A stretch of DNA of 53,365 nt from GCA-2725625 sp964574215. Its GTDB lineage: Bacteria; Pseudomonadota; Alphaproteobacteria; Rhodospirillales; UBA2165. The stretch covers positions 1-53,365 of the forward strand of contig CAZNLR010000037.1 in NCBI GenBank assembly GCA_964574215.1, read 5' to 3'. Below are positions 1 through 6,778 of the stretch, piece after piece. The position numbers and the translations under genes were made by a program. The notes beneath the pieces are model-generated. The model was not told where the DNA came from. It did not search any database and saw only the letters and a program-made list of their open reading frames with translations. Position 1 is the first letter of the stretch. Each line of letters begins with the position of its first letter.

Positions 1-55
1 GGTGCCTCGGGAGAGACTCGAACTCTCACTCTGTTGCCAGAACGGGATTTTGAAT
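1..55 (-). pseudogene. tRNA-Leu(CAA), 3' half (left remnant)
   Basis: Read on the minus strand this is the anticodon loop, the 3' side of the anticodon stem, the long variable arm, the T arm (GTTCGAGTC) and the 3' acceptor strand CCGAGGC followed by ACC. The last A of CCA would lie just outside the window. The 5' half is missing here: the sequence beyond the loop, from 56 on, does not pair. The matching 5' half is at 18712-18750. Joined across ATTCAAAA the two give an 87-nt class II tRNA with anticodon CAA. The window begins almost exactly at the tRNA 3' end, so the left flank cannot be inspected. Confidence 0.85.
48..55. other. left attachment-site core (TTTTGAAT)
   Basis: These eight bases cover the anticodon loop of the broken tRNA-Leu and recur at 18712-18719. 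Identity between the two junctions does not extend beyond them. A crossover core of this size at an anticodon loop fits site-specific recombination. An 8-bp target duplication is the other possibility. Confidence 0.6.
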
Positions 56-112
56 GTATTTGGTGTGTCTTGTACACCGCAGAAACCTTAGCTTTTTTGA
101 CCCTTTTAAAAA

Positions 113-179
113 ACTGTATAGCAAACTGTATAGCAGAATATTTTTACTGTATAGCAGACTGTACAGCTAGCTATACAGT
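113..179. repeat. ACTGTATAGC repeat cluster near left island end
   Basis: Direct copies of ACTGTATAGC start at 113, 125 and 146. A one-mismatch copy (ACTGTACAGC) starts at 158, and an inverted copy occupies 170-179. Starts are 12, 21 and 12 bases apart. The last direct and the inverted copy together make a 22-base near-perfect palindrome (158-179). The same word occurs near the right island end. The placement resembles arm-type recombinase or accessory-protein binding sites of an integrative element. The palindrome also lies just downstream of the minus-strand tRNA-Leu and might help end its transcript. Confidence 0.75.
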
Positions 180-197
180 TTTCGAAACGTGTAACGT

Positions 198-284
198 TGG
201 TAGGGGTAGTCAGACTCGAACTGACACTCTCTTGCAAGAACTGGATTTTGAATCCAGCGCGTCTACCAATTCCGCCATACCCCC
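198..284 (-). tRNA. tRNA-Leu(CAA), complete, carried by the island
   Basis: The minus strand reads a full 87-nt class II tRNA. The acceptor stem GGGGGTA pairs with TACCCCT (one G:U). The D arm is typical of Leu, with GGCGGAAT and TGGTAGACG. The anticodon stem CTGGA/TCCAG encloses TTCAAAA (anticodon CAA, reading UUG). A long variable arm follows, then a T arm with GTTCGAGTC, discriminator A and an encoded CCA. It has the same length and anticodon as the gene split by the island, but a different acceptor stem, variable arm and T stem. It is therefore not a simple duplicate. Its position, 143 bases inside the left junction, suggests it replaces the lost host tRNA. Confidence 0.95.
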
Positions 285-297
285 AACATTACAACGC

Positions 298-326
298 AAC
301 CTAACACGGCTTTTTCGACTGCTCAA
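298..326 (-). promoter_or_regulatory. possible promoter for island tRNA-Leu
   Basis: On the minus strand TTGAGC and TAGGTT are separated by 17 bases, about 13 bases upstream of the first tRNA base. The -10 match is weak, and the assignment rests mainly on spacing and position. Confidence 0.3.
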
Positions 327-551
327 TTACATGACGCAAAATTAAGCGAATCTCAAATAAAAGTGCAGCCTGTGATATGAGCTATATGCACATAGGACGT
401 TTAGCTGAACTCGTGGCTGAAAATATATTCTAAAATGCTTGGCATGCCCGACTAACGCCAATGGTCAATTTGGAGCTATTTGATTTTGACAATTGATTAT
501 TGGTAGAAATTAAAAATGTTCTGAGGAAGCCGGTTTTTCTCGATATCAAAA

Positions 552-1559
552 TTAATGAACCAAAAACTGACGACCGTACCAGCGCCAACGGTTATTTTCT
601 GTTGGTATAGTGCAATTGAGGCGCGTGCGGCCCTTTTCAAATCTTTTATGAGTCCGAACTTCGATGCGTGGGCCTAATTTAATAATTTTGCTTTGGCCTG
701 CATGCGATAAAAAACATGAAAGCTTATCCAAATTACTGATACTCTGAGTAACGGTGAAGCCTATTGAAGGGGGGTTTTTGTTTCCGATTAGATGATCTAA
801 GGGAGTTATATCCTTAACTTTCATCGGCAAGGCATTGACTGCGAGGCGCAATCGCCCAAGGTTTCCATAAGCTTCATTCATAGAGAAGCGAGGCAAATAA
901 AACATGTCGCCGGTCGACCCGATGACACCGGAATGTTGACCAAAAGCCGCCAGGAATCCATTTTTTTTAATTGTTGAAATAATACTTAGGCTCGCCTCTC
1001 CATAAGGATAGGCAAACAGCTTTGGCCGCATACCTAACTCTTCTTCGAAACGTTGATTTGCGTGATTAATTTCATGATTGAGGTGTTGCGGCTTTATGTT
1101 TGTAATGTGTGGATGTGATACTGTGTGATGCCCAAATTCGACGCCAGCCTTCTGCATTTCTCGAATTTGACCCCAATTGAGGTGACTTGACGAACGCCGG
1201 TCAATGTGACCCGTAGCCAAAAACACAGTGAAGGGCAGATTGGCCGCTTTTAATCGAGGCCATGCGATTGTATAGATTGACTTATACCCATCATCTATGG
1301 ATATACCAACGGTGCGGTCTGGTAAAGCTTGTCCAGCCTTCAGTTTGACAACAATTTTTTCAAGCGGTAGCACCGTATAGTGGTTAGAAGTTAACTCCGC
1401 AATATGTGCATTGAGTTGTTCAATGGTAGTGTTGGTAGAAGGGAAGTCAGCCTCACCGAAACGGTGATACATTATTACTGAAGCGGAGGATGCTGCCGCA
1501 ATGGAGGGAAATAAAACCCCACCTAACAACCCTATTATAAAAAAAGACAAGGGCTTCAT
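552..1559 (-). CDS. polysaccharide deacetylase (NodB-type, CE4), exported
   Basis: A 335-residue protein with an N-terminal signal peptide: a short basic start, a hydrophobic stretch of about 15 residues, and an Ala-rich cleavage region near residue 24. The NodB metal-dependent deacetylase motifs are visible in order: SIDDGY for the TFDDG motif, GHHTVSHPH carrying the two metal His, and KLFAYPYGE for the substrate-groove motif. It probably removes acetyl or N-acetyl groups from an envelope or extracellular glycan in the periplasm. The C-terminal 90 residues after about 245 are not recognisable and rich in Arg and Asn near the end. It stands alone, facing left, as the first protein gene of the island. 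The substrate cannot be told from the sequence. Confidence 0.85.
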   Translation of the reverse strand: MKPLSFFIIGLLGGVLFPSIAAASSASVIMYHRFGEADFPSTNTTIEQLNAHIAELTSNHYTVLPLEKIVVKLKAGQALPDRTVGISIDDGYKSIYTIAWPRLKAANLPFTVFLATGHIDRRSSSHLNWGQIREMQKAGVEFGHHTVSHPHITNIKPQHLNHEINHANQRFEEELGMRPKLFAYPYGEASLSIISTIKKNGFLAAFGQHSGVIGSTGDMFYLPRFSMNEAYGNLGRLRLAVNALPMKVKDITPLDHLIGNKNPPSIGFTVTQSISNLDKLSCFLSHAGQSKIIKLGPRIEVRTHKRFEKGRTRLNCTIPTENNRWRWYGRQFLVH

Positions 1560-1676
1560 GTTTTAAGCTCCGACCAAAAATGAGACAATTATTCGAATAA
1601 TTAAAACCAATACAAGTCGGTTATGTTTTTTTGTACTTCTACGGCATGTTGAAACGCTTTAAATAAAAAGGGAACT

Positions 1677-1919
1677 ATGACCGCTATTCTTGCCATTGAT
1701 ACTGCTACCAACGCTTGCTCTGCCGCAATCAGTGTGGACGATAGAATTATAGCATCTTGTTATCAGGAAATGGTTCGAGGTCACGCAAAGCACCTAGTGC
1801 CAATGGTCGGCAACATAGCGGAAGAAGCTGATTGTGTGCTCAAAAAAATCGATTTAGTGGCGGTAACAATAGGGCCCGGCGCCTTTACAGGATTGAGAGT
1901 GGCTGGGTCACTAAGATAG
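1677..1919 (+). pseudogene. tsaB N-terminal fragment (truncated)
   Basis: The first 75 or so residues match the start of TsaB, the non-catalytic partner of TsaD in tRNA t6A37 synthesis. Visible motifs are LAIDTATNACSAA at the N-terminus and TIGPGAFTGLRV at the end. Complete TsaB proteins are about 220 residues. This reading frame stops at 80, straight after the GPGxFTGLR motif, where the sequence changes into an unrelated frame at about 1905. The fragment lacks most of the fold and should not function. A complete tsaB presumably exists elsewhere in the genome. The break is one of several mid-gene junctions in the island. Confidence 0.8.
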
Positions 1920-2023
1920 ATCCAAACGCTAGCGCAGAAGAAACGGGCAAACAGATCATGGACAAGACGCGATCAGCGGGTTGGTTTCAGTCCAGTAAGT
2001 CTGAAGGATCAACCGATGACTGA
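1908..2023 (+). pseudogene. C-terminal fragment of an unrecognised protein
   Basis: After the tsaB break, a different frame reads a hydrophilic C-terminal tail of about 38 residues containing KIDPNASAEETGKQIMD and ending in STDD. It overlaps the next start codon by ATGACTGA, as in a compact operon. No start codon belongs to this fragment alone, so it looks like the 3' end of a gene whose front was lost at the junction. I do not recognise the family. Confidence 0.45.
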
Positions 2024-2183
2024 TACAAAAAACAAAAATGAAAGCCCGGCATTGACGTCACGCTACCGGGCATCGGAAGAAGAACATCAGATATTTGCAA
2101 GAGAAATGGAGGATGAAGTGGTGATCTCGTTCACACCATTCCGCAAGTTGAGTCCGAAGGCATCTGATACAAAACAGGAATAA
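2016..2183 (+). CDS. small hypothetical protein (55 aa)
   Basis: A 55-residue charged protein beginning MTDTKNKNESPA and ending KASDTKQE. It starts inside the 3' end of the preceding fragment (8-base overlap). It has no membrane segment or known motif; the middle is rich in Glu, Phe and Arg. Together with the genes at 2263 and 2529 it forms a tight same-strand series of short genes, a layout common in phage-like or accessory modules. I assign no function. Confidence 0.5.
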   Translation: MTDTKNKNESPALTSRYRASEEEHQIFAREMEDEVVISFTPFRKLSPKASDTKQE

Positions 2184-2262
2184 TCCACCTTACGGATCGG
2201 GGAGATTTAATCTGAATTGCGCCCCTGGCATTTTGCTAAAGCCGCTAAAGAGGAGAACGATA

Positions 2263-2532
2263 ATGTCTAAAACTGGTTCAAATAAAATAAGGGAACTGCT
2301 CCTGCGCTGCAGGGATCTTCTCGGTGCTGAAACACTTAAACGTATTGCTAATTCACCCCCACGGATGTCGGGTTTTTCGACGGCACTGTCGGCAGCTGTG
2401 AAACACAATGACGGTGATCCCTCCAAAGTCACGGATAGTCAGATCAAAGGCGCGCTGGAGATTGCCCTGGAAATCTGGCCTTATGAGGCAGAGGAAATCG
2501 CCAATACCGTTTACGGGGGAGACGCATCATGA
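2263..2532 (+). CDS. hypothetical protein (89 aa)
   Basis: The chosen ATG is preceded by AGGAGA eight bases upstream, a clear ribosome binding site. The product is a soluble, probably helical protein: KIRELLLRCRDLLGAETLKR near the N-terminus and GALEIALEIWPYEAEEIANT near the C-terminus. No membrane segment, metal motif or known family is recognisable. Its stop overlaps the next start as ATGA, so the two genes are probably translationally coupled. It sits between truncated genes (tsaB on the left, an aldolase on the right), so its original neighbourhood is lost. Confidence 0.6.
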   Translation: MSKTGSNKIRELLLRCRDLLGAETLKRIANSPPRMSGFSTALSAAVKHNDGDPSKVTDSQIKGALEIALEIWPYEAEEIANTVYGGDAS

Positions 2533-2657
2533 GCAATGAACCAACGATCCCCATGTCACCAACGCAACTGCCTCAGCAACGTCTGTATGAGGTGGTGGGC
2601 TTGCCTGAGCGCCCCGAACCTTTTGAGTTTGATGTTGGCTTTGGTGAAGAAACATGA
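2529..2657 (+). pseudogene. truncated hypothetical gene coupled to the 89-aa gene
   Basis: The reading frame opens with ATGA overlap at 2529 and reads 42 residues rich in Pro, Glu and Phe, containing QRLYEVVGLPERPEPFEF. It runs into the truncated end of the opposing aldolase gene at about 2650 and then stops. Both genes seem to have lost their 3' parts at the same junction. The protein is not recognised. Confidence 0.45.
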
Positions 2658-2938
2658 GGAATAACAACGCCTGTAGCACCACTGTCCAGAGCCTTTAATA
2701 GTTCCGGGGCCGTTCCTTCAGGCACTCTTACTAAAATAGGAAAGTTAAGGCCCCGGCCTATAGCCAGGCAAGCATCCATGCGGGCGCGATCAAAGGGCGC
2801 GTGTTCAGCATCCAGGCAGATGAAGTCAAGCCCGGACATCGCTAGAACTTCAATCAGTTCATGAGCTGGGGTTTTGAGGAACGTGCCGGCAAGGATATCG
2901 CCTCGGCGCATCCGGACCCTCAGGGTTGCGTCAGTCAT
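2573..2938 (-). pseudogene. HpcH/HpaI-type aldolase, N-terminal fragment
   Basis: Residues 1-96 match the N-terminal part of class II 2-keto-3-deoxy sugar-acid (HpcH/HpaI) aldolases: GTFLKTPAHELIEVLA, the metal-site region LDFICLDAEHAPFD, and ATGVVIPHV-like strands. Full proteins are about 250 residues. Here family similarity ends after VVIPHV, near 2651. The last 25 residues are a Ser/Lys-rich read-through. The missing part holds key metal-binding and active-site residues, so activity is unlikely. It lies 18 bases downstream of the PhyH-type dioxygenase gene, probably once in the same transcript. It fits sugar-acid catabolism with the dehydratase at 4233. Confidence 0.75.
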
Positions 2939-2956
2939 AGTGGTTACCTCGTAACT

Positions 2957-3862
2957 TTATCTGGTCTGGGTGGCATTGAAGGTCTTATTGGCCATCATAG
3001 TCTGGCTCTCATAAATTGAACCACCTTTCAGGGGGCCCGGATAGGGTAAACGGATTGGGGTTGGAACTATTCTAGGCTCGATCGATGGTTTTCCAGATAT
3101 AAAGGAGTTGGAATAATCGTCCCAAGATGACCCTTTAGACATACCGCGAAGGTCCCATGCATCCCCGGCGGCTATCTGGTAAAGAAGAAGAGAGCGGTCC
3201 CGGTCTGAGGTGTTTGGTGCCGAACCATGAATAGCCCGCACATGGTGAAAGCTACAGGCACCTGCACGGCCAATAACCATCTCTGCACCACTTACATCGA
3301 CTTGAGCAGCGGTCAAATCGATACCGCCAACAAACCTGCCATCTTGATGATGATCATAGGTTGGACCTGTGTGGGAGCCGGGAACAATCATCATAGGTCC
3401 ATTTTCTGGTGCCATATCGTTCAACATTACGCCTACCGCCAGGACATCGTCATTACTGTGGGGATAGAATGCCCAGTCCTGATGCCATTCAACTGCTGAT
3501 CCATAGTGCGCTGATTTTAAGTTAATTTTAGAGCCATGAATACGGAGATCGGGTCCGATCAATGCCTTTAGAACCTTAATCAACCTAGGATGTCGGGACA
3601 TTTCATAAAATATTTTATGGCTGCCCACGGCGTCTTTAATACGCCGGACTTTAGGTTTGTTTGGTGTATGATTAGGCTCTAGGTCAAGAATCTCAGTATG
3701 GGTTTTTATACCGTGAGCAGATCCAAGTAACTCGTTTAAAGCATCACACATACTTTTTATTTCGATTTCGTTAAAAATATCTTCAACGACAATAAACCCT
3801 TTCGCGTGATAGGCGGCGATTTTGTCTTCACTAATAACTAAAGACGGCAATGTACTTGTCAT
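2957..3862 (-). CDS. phytanoyl-CoA dioxygenase (PhyH) family protein
   Basis: A 301-residue Fe(II)/2-oxoglutarate-dependent oxygenase of the PhyH family. The HxD pair is in EWHQDWAFYPHS, the distal iron His in HHVRAIHGSAPNTS, and the 2-oxoglutarate-binding Arg in DRDRSLLLYQ. The central GVMLNDMAPENGPMMIVPGS segment is typical of the family. The start has GGAGGA seven bases upstream. Members hydroxylate varied small organic substrates, so the substrate is unknown. The gene precedes a broken aldolase on the same strand and is divergent from the dehydratase/RraA genes, suggesting a former catabolic cluster. Confidence 0.85.
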   Translation of the reverse strand: MTSTLPSLVISEDKIAAYHAKGFIVVEDIFNEIEIKSMCDALNELLGSAHGIKTHTEILDLEPNHTPNKPKVRRIKDAVGSHKIFYEMSRHPRLIKVLKALIGPDLRIHGSKINLKSAHYGSAVEWHQDWAFYPHSNDDVLAVGVMLNDMAPENGPMMIVPGSHTGPTYDHHQDGRFVGGIDLTAAQVDVSGAEMVIGRAGACSFHHVRAIHGSAPNTSDRDRSLLLYQIAAGDAWDLRGMSKGSSWDDYSNSFISGKPSIEPRIVPTPIRLPYPGPLKGGSIYESQTMMANKTFNATQTR

Positions 3863-3929
3863 GGACTCCTCCTTACGTCAGCCGAAGACTAACATTGTGC
3901 CGATTTGACCTCTGTCAGCAATACACTAG

Positions 3930-4058
3930 TATTCAGATTATTTGCTTGCAGATCATTGGCAGGCTTTTGGTGATGTTTTTTCCCCAGATCGCGCTTTGGA
4001 TGCCTCAGGCTTTGAGTTGATGCGGAAGTGGAATTTCGAAATTTCCTTGAATCAATAA
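3930..4058 (+). pseudogene. possible 3' remnant of an unknown gene
   Basis: Between the PhyH gene and the next small gene one frame stays open for 42 codons and ends in TAA. It reads DHWQAFGDVFSPDRALDASG and then a Trp/Phe-containing tail, a composition like real protein. There is no start with a ribosome binding site and the frame is closed by a stop at 3927. It may be the tail of a gene lost at a junction near 3930, or chance. Confidence 0.3.
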
Positions 4059-4075
4059 TCAGAGGAGTTTGAAAG

Positions 4076-4228
4076 ATGCAGCAACCGGATACAGATATTA
4101 AGGAAGATCGAGATGCCGGTGGGTTTCATGAGAGTAACTATTACGGGATAGCGACTGGAATTGCCGGGCTGTTATTCGGATTTGGCATAATTGCCCTCAT
4201 GTTTACCCTGGCCGATGGTTTTTCCTAA
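4076..4228 (+). CDS. small single-span membrane protein (50 aa)
   Basis: The ATG is preceded by AGAGGAG about nine bases upstream. The product has a hydrophilic acidic N-terminus of about 22 residues (MQQPDTDIKEDRDAGG) and one hydrophobic helix (ATGIAGLLFGFGIIALMFTL). It ends a few bases before the dehydratase start and is probably co-transcribed with it. The family is not recognised. Short single-span proteins of this shape often accompany transporters or membrane enzymes, but nothing here shows a partner. Confidence 0.5.
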   Translation: MQQPDTDIKEDRDAGGFHESNYYGIATGIAGLLFGFGIIALMFTLADGFS

Positions 4229-4232
4229 TCTC

Positions 4233-5969
4233 ATGGGTCGGCGCAAAAAGCCTCAAGAATTCCGCAGCTATCGTTGGTATGGTGAAGCGGACCTTCGTTC
4301 CTTTGGCCACCGGTCGCGAACTATGCAGATGGGTTATGATGCAGAAGACTGGTCCGGGAAACCAGTAATTGGTATTATTAATACTTGGTCCGATCTTGCC
4401 CATTGCCATGCTCATTTTAAGGATCGTGTTGAACAAGTTAAACGGGGAGTTTTACAGGCTGGTGGCTTTCCCATTGAATTACCCGCTATATCTCTAGCGG
4501 AGCCAATTGTTAAGCCAACAACTATGTTATATCGGAACTTTTTGGCTATGGAGGCCGAAGAGCTGTTACGGTCCCACCCGATTGATGCCTGTGTGCTTAT
4601 GGGTGGTTGTGATAAGACGACACCGGGACTTCTAATGGGGGCTATCTCTATGGATATTCCCGCTATATTTTTTCCTGCAGGCCCTATGTTGAATGGGAAT
4701 TGGAAGGGACAACGCTTAGGTTCCGGTTCTGATACCTGGAAGTATTGGGATGATCTACGTGAAGGAAAGATAAGTAAAAGCGACTGGGTTGAGGTTGAAG
4801 AAGGAATTGCGCGATCTTACGGACATTGCATGACTATGGGTACCGCTTCGACGATGACCTCGATTGTTGAGGCATTAGGGCTTATTCTGCCTGGTGGAGC
4901 CTCCATACCTGCACCGGACTCTGGCCACATTCGTCTAGCGACCCAGACAGGGAGGCAGATCGTTGAAATGGCCTGGGAGGACTTGAAACCCTCAGTTTTA
5001 CTTACGCGTAAATCATTTGAGAATGCAATTGCGGCAGCGATGGCGATGGGGTGTTCCACCAATGCAATTGTGCATGTGGTAGCACTGGGTCGCCGGGCAG
5101 GTTTTGACATTAGTTTGGATGATTTTGATCGCATTGGCCGCGAGGTGCCGGTGATTGCCAATATTCGGCCAAATGGTGATACCTACCTTATGGAAGATTT
5201 TTTTTATGCGGGTGGATTGAGAGCTATGTTGAAACGCATCAATGCTCATTTAGACGGTGATGCAAAGACCGTAAATGGTAAGAGTATTGGTGAAAATATT
5301 GCCGACGCGAAGGTCTACAATGATGATATTATCCGCACAGTGGATAATCCTATTTACGAAACCGGCGCCTTGGTTGTTTTAACGGGCAACCTTGCGCCAG
5401 ACGGTTGTGTTATGAAGGTCTCGGCTATGGATAGTCGCTTCCTCAGGCATACTGGGCCCGCACTCGTTTTCGATAACTACCCAGAAATGAAAGCTGCTGT
5501 AAATGACGAGAATTTGGAGGTTACAGAGGATCATGTGATGATTCTTAGGAATGCTGGTCCTATGGGAGGTCCTGGAATGCCGGAATGGGGAATGTTGCCT
5601 GTACCTACAAAATTAGTGAAAATGGGCGTTCGTGATATGCTTCGCATTTCTGATGCTCGAATGAGTGGCACGAGCTACGGGGCATGTATTTTACATGTAG
5701 CTCCAGAATCCTATACCGGAGGTCCTCTGGCAGTAGTTCGGACAGGCGATATGATAACTGTCGACGTTGAAAAACGATTGATCCAGATGGATATCAGCGA
5801 TGAAGAAATAGAAGGACGTATGGCCAAATTCACTCCATTACCATCACGTTTTCAGCGGGGGTATGGTTGGATGTTCTCTCAACATATAGAACAAGCGCCC
5901 GATGGTTGTGATTTTGATTTTATGAAGACAGATTTTGGGGCGCCAATTGGTGAGCCAGATATTTTCTAG
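4233..5969 (+). CDS. IlvD/Edd-family sugar-acid dehydratase
   Basis: A 578-residue dehydratase of the IlvD/Edd family, which eliminates water from dihydroxy or aldonic acids using an Fe-S cluster and Mg2+. Cluster and metal motifs are present: NTWSDLAHCHAHF, VLMGGCDKTTPG and YGHCMTMGTAST. The FRSYRWYGEADLRSFGHRSR start and overall length resemble the pentonate/hexonate dehydratases (L-arabinonate or L-rhamnonate type) rather than biosynthetic IlvD. I chose ATG 4233 over an upstream in-frame TTG at 4191, because the latter overlaps the small membrane-protein gene and lacks a binding site. The RraA-like gene follows after 13 bases. With the aldolase fragment nearby, degradation of a sugar acid is the likely role. 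Confidence 0.85.
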   Translation: MGRRKKPQEFRSYRWYGEADLRSFGHRSRTMQMGYDAEDWSGKPVIGIINTWSDLAHCHAHFKDRVEQVKRGVLQAGGFPIELPAISLAEPIVKPTTMLYRNFLAMEAEELLRSHPIDACVLMGGCDKTTPGLLMGAISMDIPAIFFPAGPMLNGNWKGQRLGSGSDTWKYWDDLREGKISKSDWVEVEEGIARSYGHCMTMGTASTMTSIVEALGLILPGGASIPAPDSGHIRLATQTGRQIVEMAWEDLKPSVLLTRKSFENAIAAAMAMGCSTNAIVHVVALGRRAGFDISLDDFDRIGREVPVIANIRPNGDTYLMEDFFYAGGLRAMLKRINAHLDGDAKTVNGKSIGENIADAKVYNDDIIRTVDNPIYETGALVVLTGNLAPDGCVMKVSAMDSRFLRHTGPALVFDNYPEMKAAVNDENLEVTEDHVMILRNAGPMGGPGMPEWGMLPVPTKLVKMGVRDMLRISDARMSGTSYGACILHVAPESYTGGPLAVVRTGDMITVDVEKRLIQMDISDEEIEGRMAKFTPLPSRFQRGYGWMFSQHIEQAPDGCDFDFMKTDFGAPIGEPDIF

Positions 5970-5982
5970 ATAAGGAATTGCA

Positions 5983-6708
5983 ATGGTTGTAGGGCCACTT
6001 AGTGTTCAGACCCGCGATAGTTTAATGAGGGTATCAACAGCGACTATATGTACGGCACTTTTTAAAAAGGGCCTCAAGAATCAGTTTATCCAGGACGTGG
6101 GGCCGGTCTCGCCTAAACCCCAAAACATGGTTGGTCAAGCTTATACGCTTAGGTATATTCCGGCGCGTGAAGATTTGAACCCAATTACAGTTTTCCAAGA
6201 CCCTAATCATCCACAACGTGTTGGGGTGGAGGAAATCCCGCCCGGAAATGTAATGGTTATCGATAGTCGAAAAAATCCTGGAGCTGCGTCCGCAGGGTCT
6301 ATTCTCGTCACTAGGATGATGAAACGTGGTGTCGCAGGTGTTGTTACTGATGGCGGGTTTCGAGATGCACCGGAGATTGGTCAACTGGAGATTCACTGCT
6401 ATCATAATCGCCCATCTGCGCCGACTAATTTAACATTACATCAGGCTATAGAATTAAATTGTCCCATTGGTTGTGGTGATGTGGCCGTATTTCCCGGTGA
6501 TGTGATCGTTGGAGATCAAGAGGGTGTGGCAGTAATCCCACTGCATATAGCTGATGAGATTGCCCACGAAGCCGTTGAAATGACGGCCTTTGAAGATTTC
6601 GTCACCGAGCGGGTGTATGCCGGAGAACCAGTAATCGGTCTCTATCCAGCTACGTCAGAAAAATCCCAAGCTGATTACATGACGTGGCGAAAGAAAACCG
6701 GCCGTTAA
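5983..6708 (+). CDS. RraA-like / HMG-aldolase-fold protein
   Basis: A 241-residue protein of the RraA/4-hydroxy-4-methyl-2-oxoglutarate aldolase fold. Diagnostic segments are VTDGGFRDAPEI, with the substrate/metal-binding Arg-Asp pair, and VFPGDVIVGDQEGVAVIP, the family's conserved C-terminal strand pair. Catabolic members cleave or decarboxylate 2-keto acids; the E. coli RraA name comes from an RNase E inhibitor and is not implied here. It directly follows the sugar-acid dehydratase, so a 2-keto product of that enzyme is a reasonable substrate. The gene is intact, with a normal length. Confidence 0.8.
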   Translation: MVVGPLSVQTRDSLMRVSTATICTALFKKGLKNQFIQDVGPVSPKPQNMVGQAYTLRYIPAREDLNPITVFQDPNHPQRVGVEEIPPGNVMVIDSRKNPGAASAGSILVTRMMKRGVAGVVTDGGFRDAPEIGQLEIHCYHNRPSAPTNLTLHQAIELNCPIGCGDVAVFPGDVIVGDQEGVAVIPLHIADEIAHEAVEMTAFEDFVTERVYAGEPVIGLYPATSEKSQADYMTWRKKTGR

Positions 6709-6778
6709 GTCTTTTTCTTCCCGGGAGTAGTCTATTCAGCCTTTTGGGAGAGGAGTTTGGCTTAGAATATAAAGATCT

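Noticed and set aside
113..179. CRISPR-like repeats
   Set aside because: The repeats are 10 bases with 2-11-base spacers and one is inverted, unlike a CRISPR array.
34..345. Open reading frame of 103 codons across the left end
   Set aside because: It runs through the tRNA half, the ACTGTATAGC repeats and the antisense of a complete tRNA-Leu, so it is not a protein gene.
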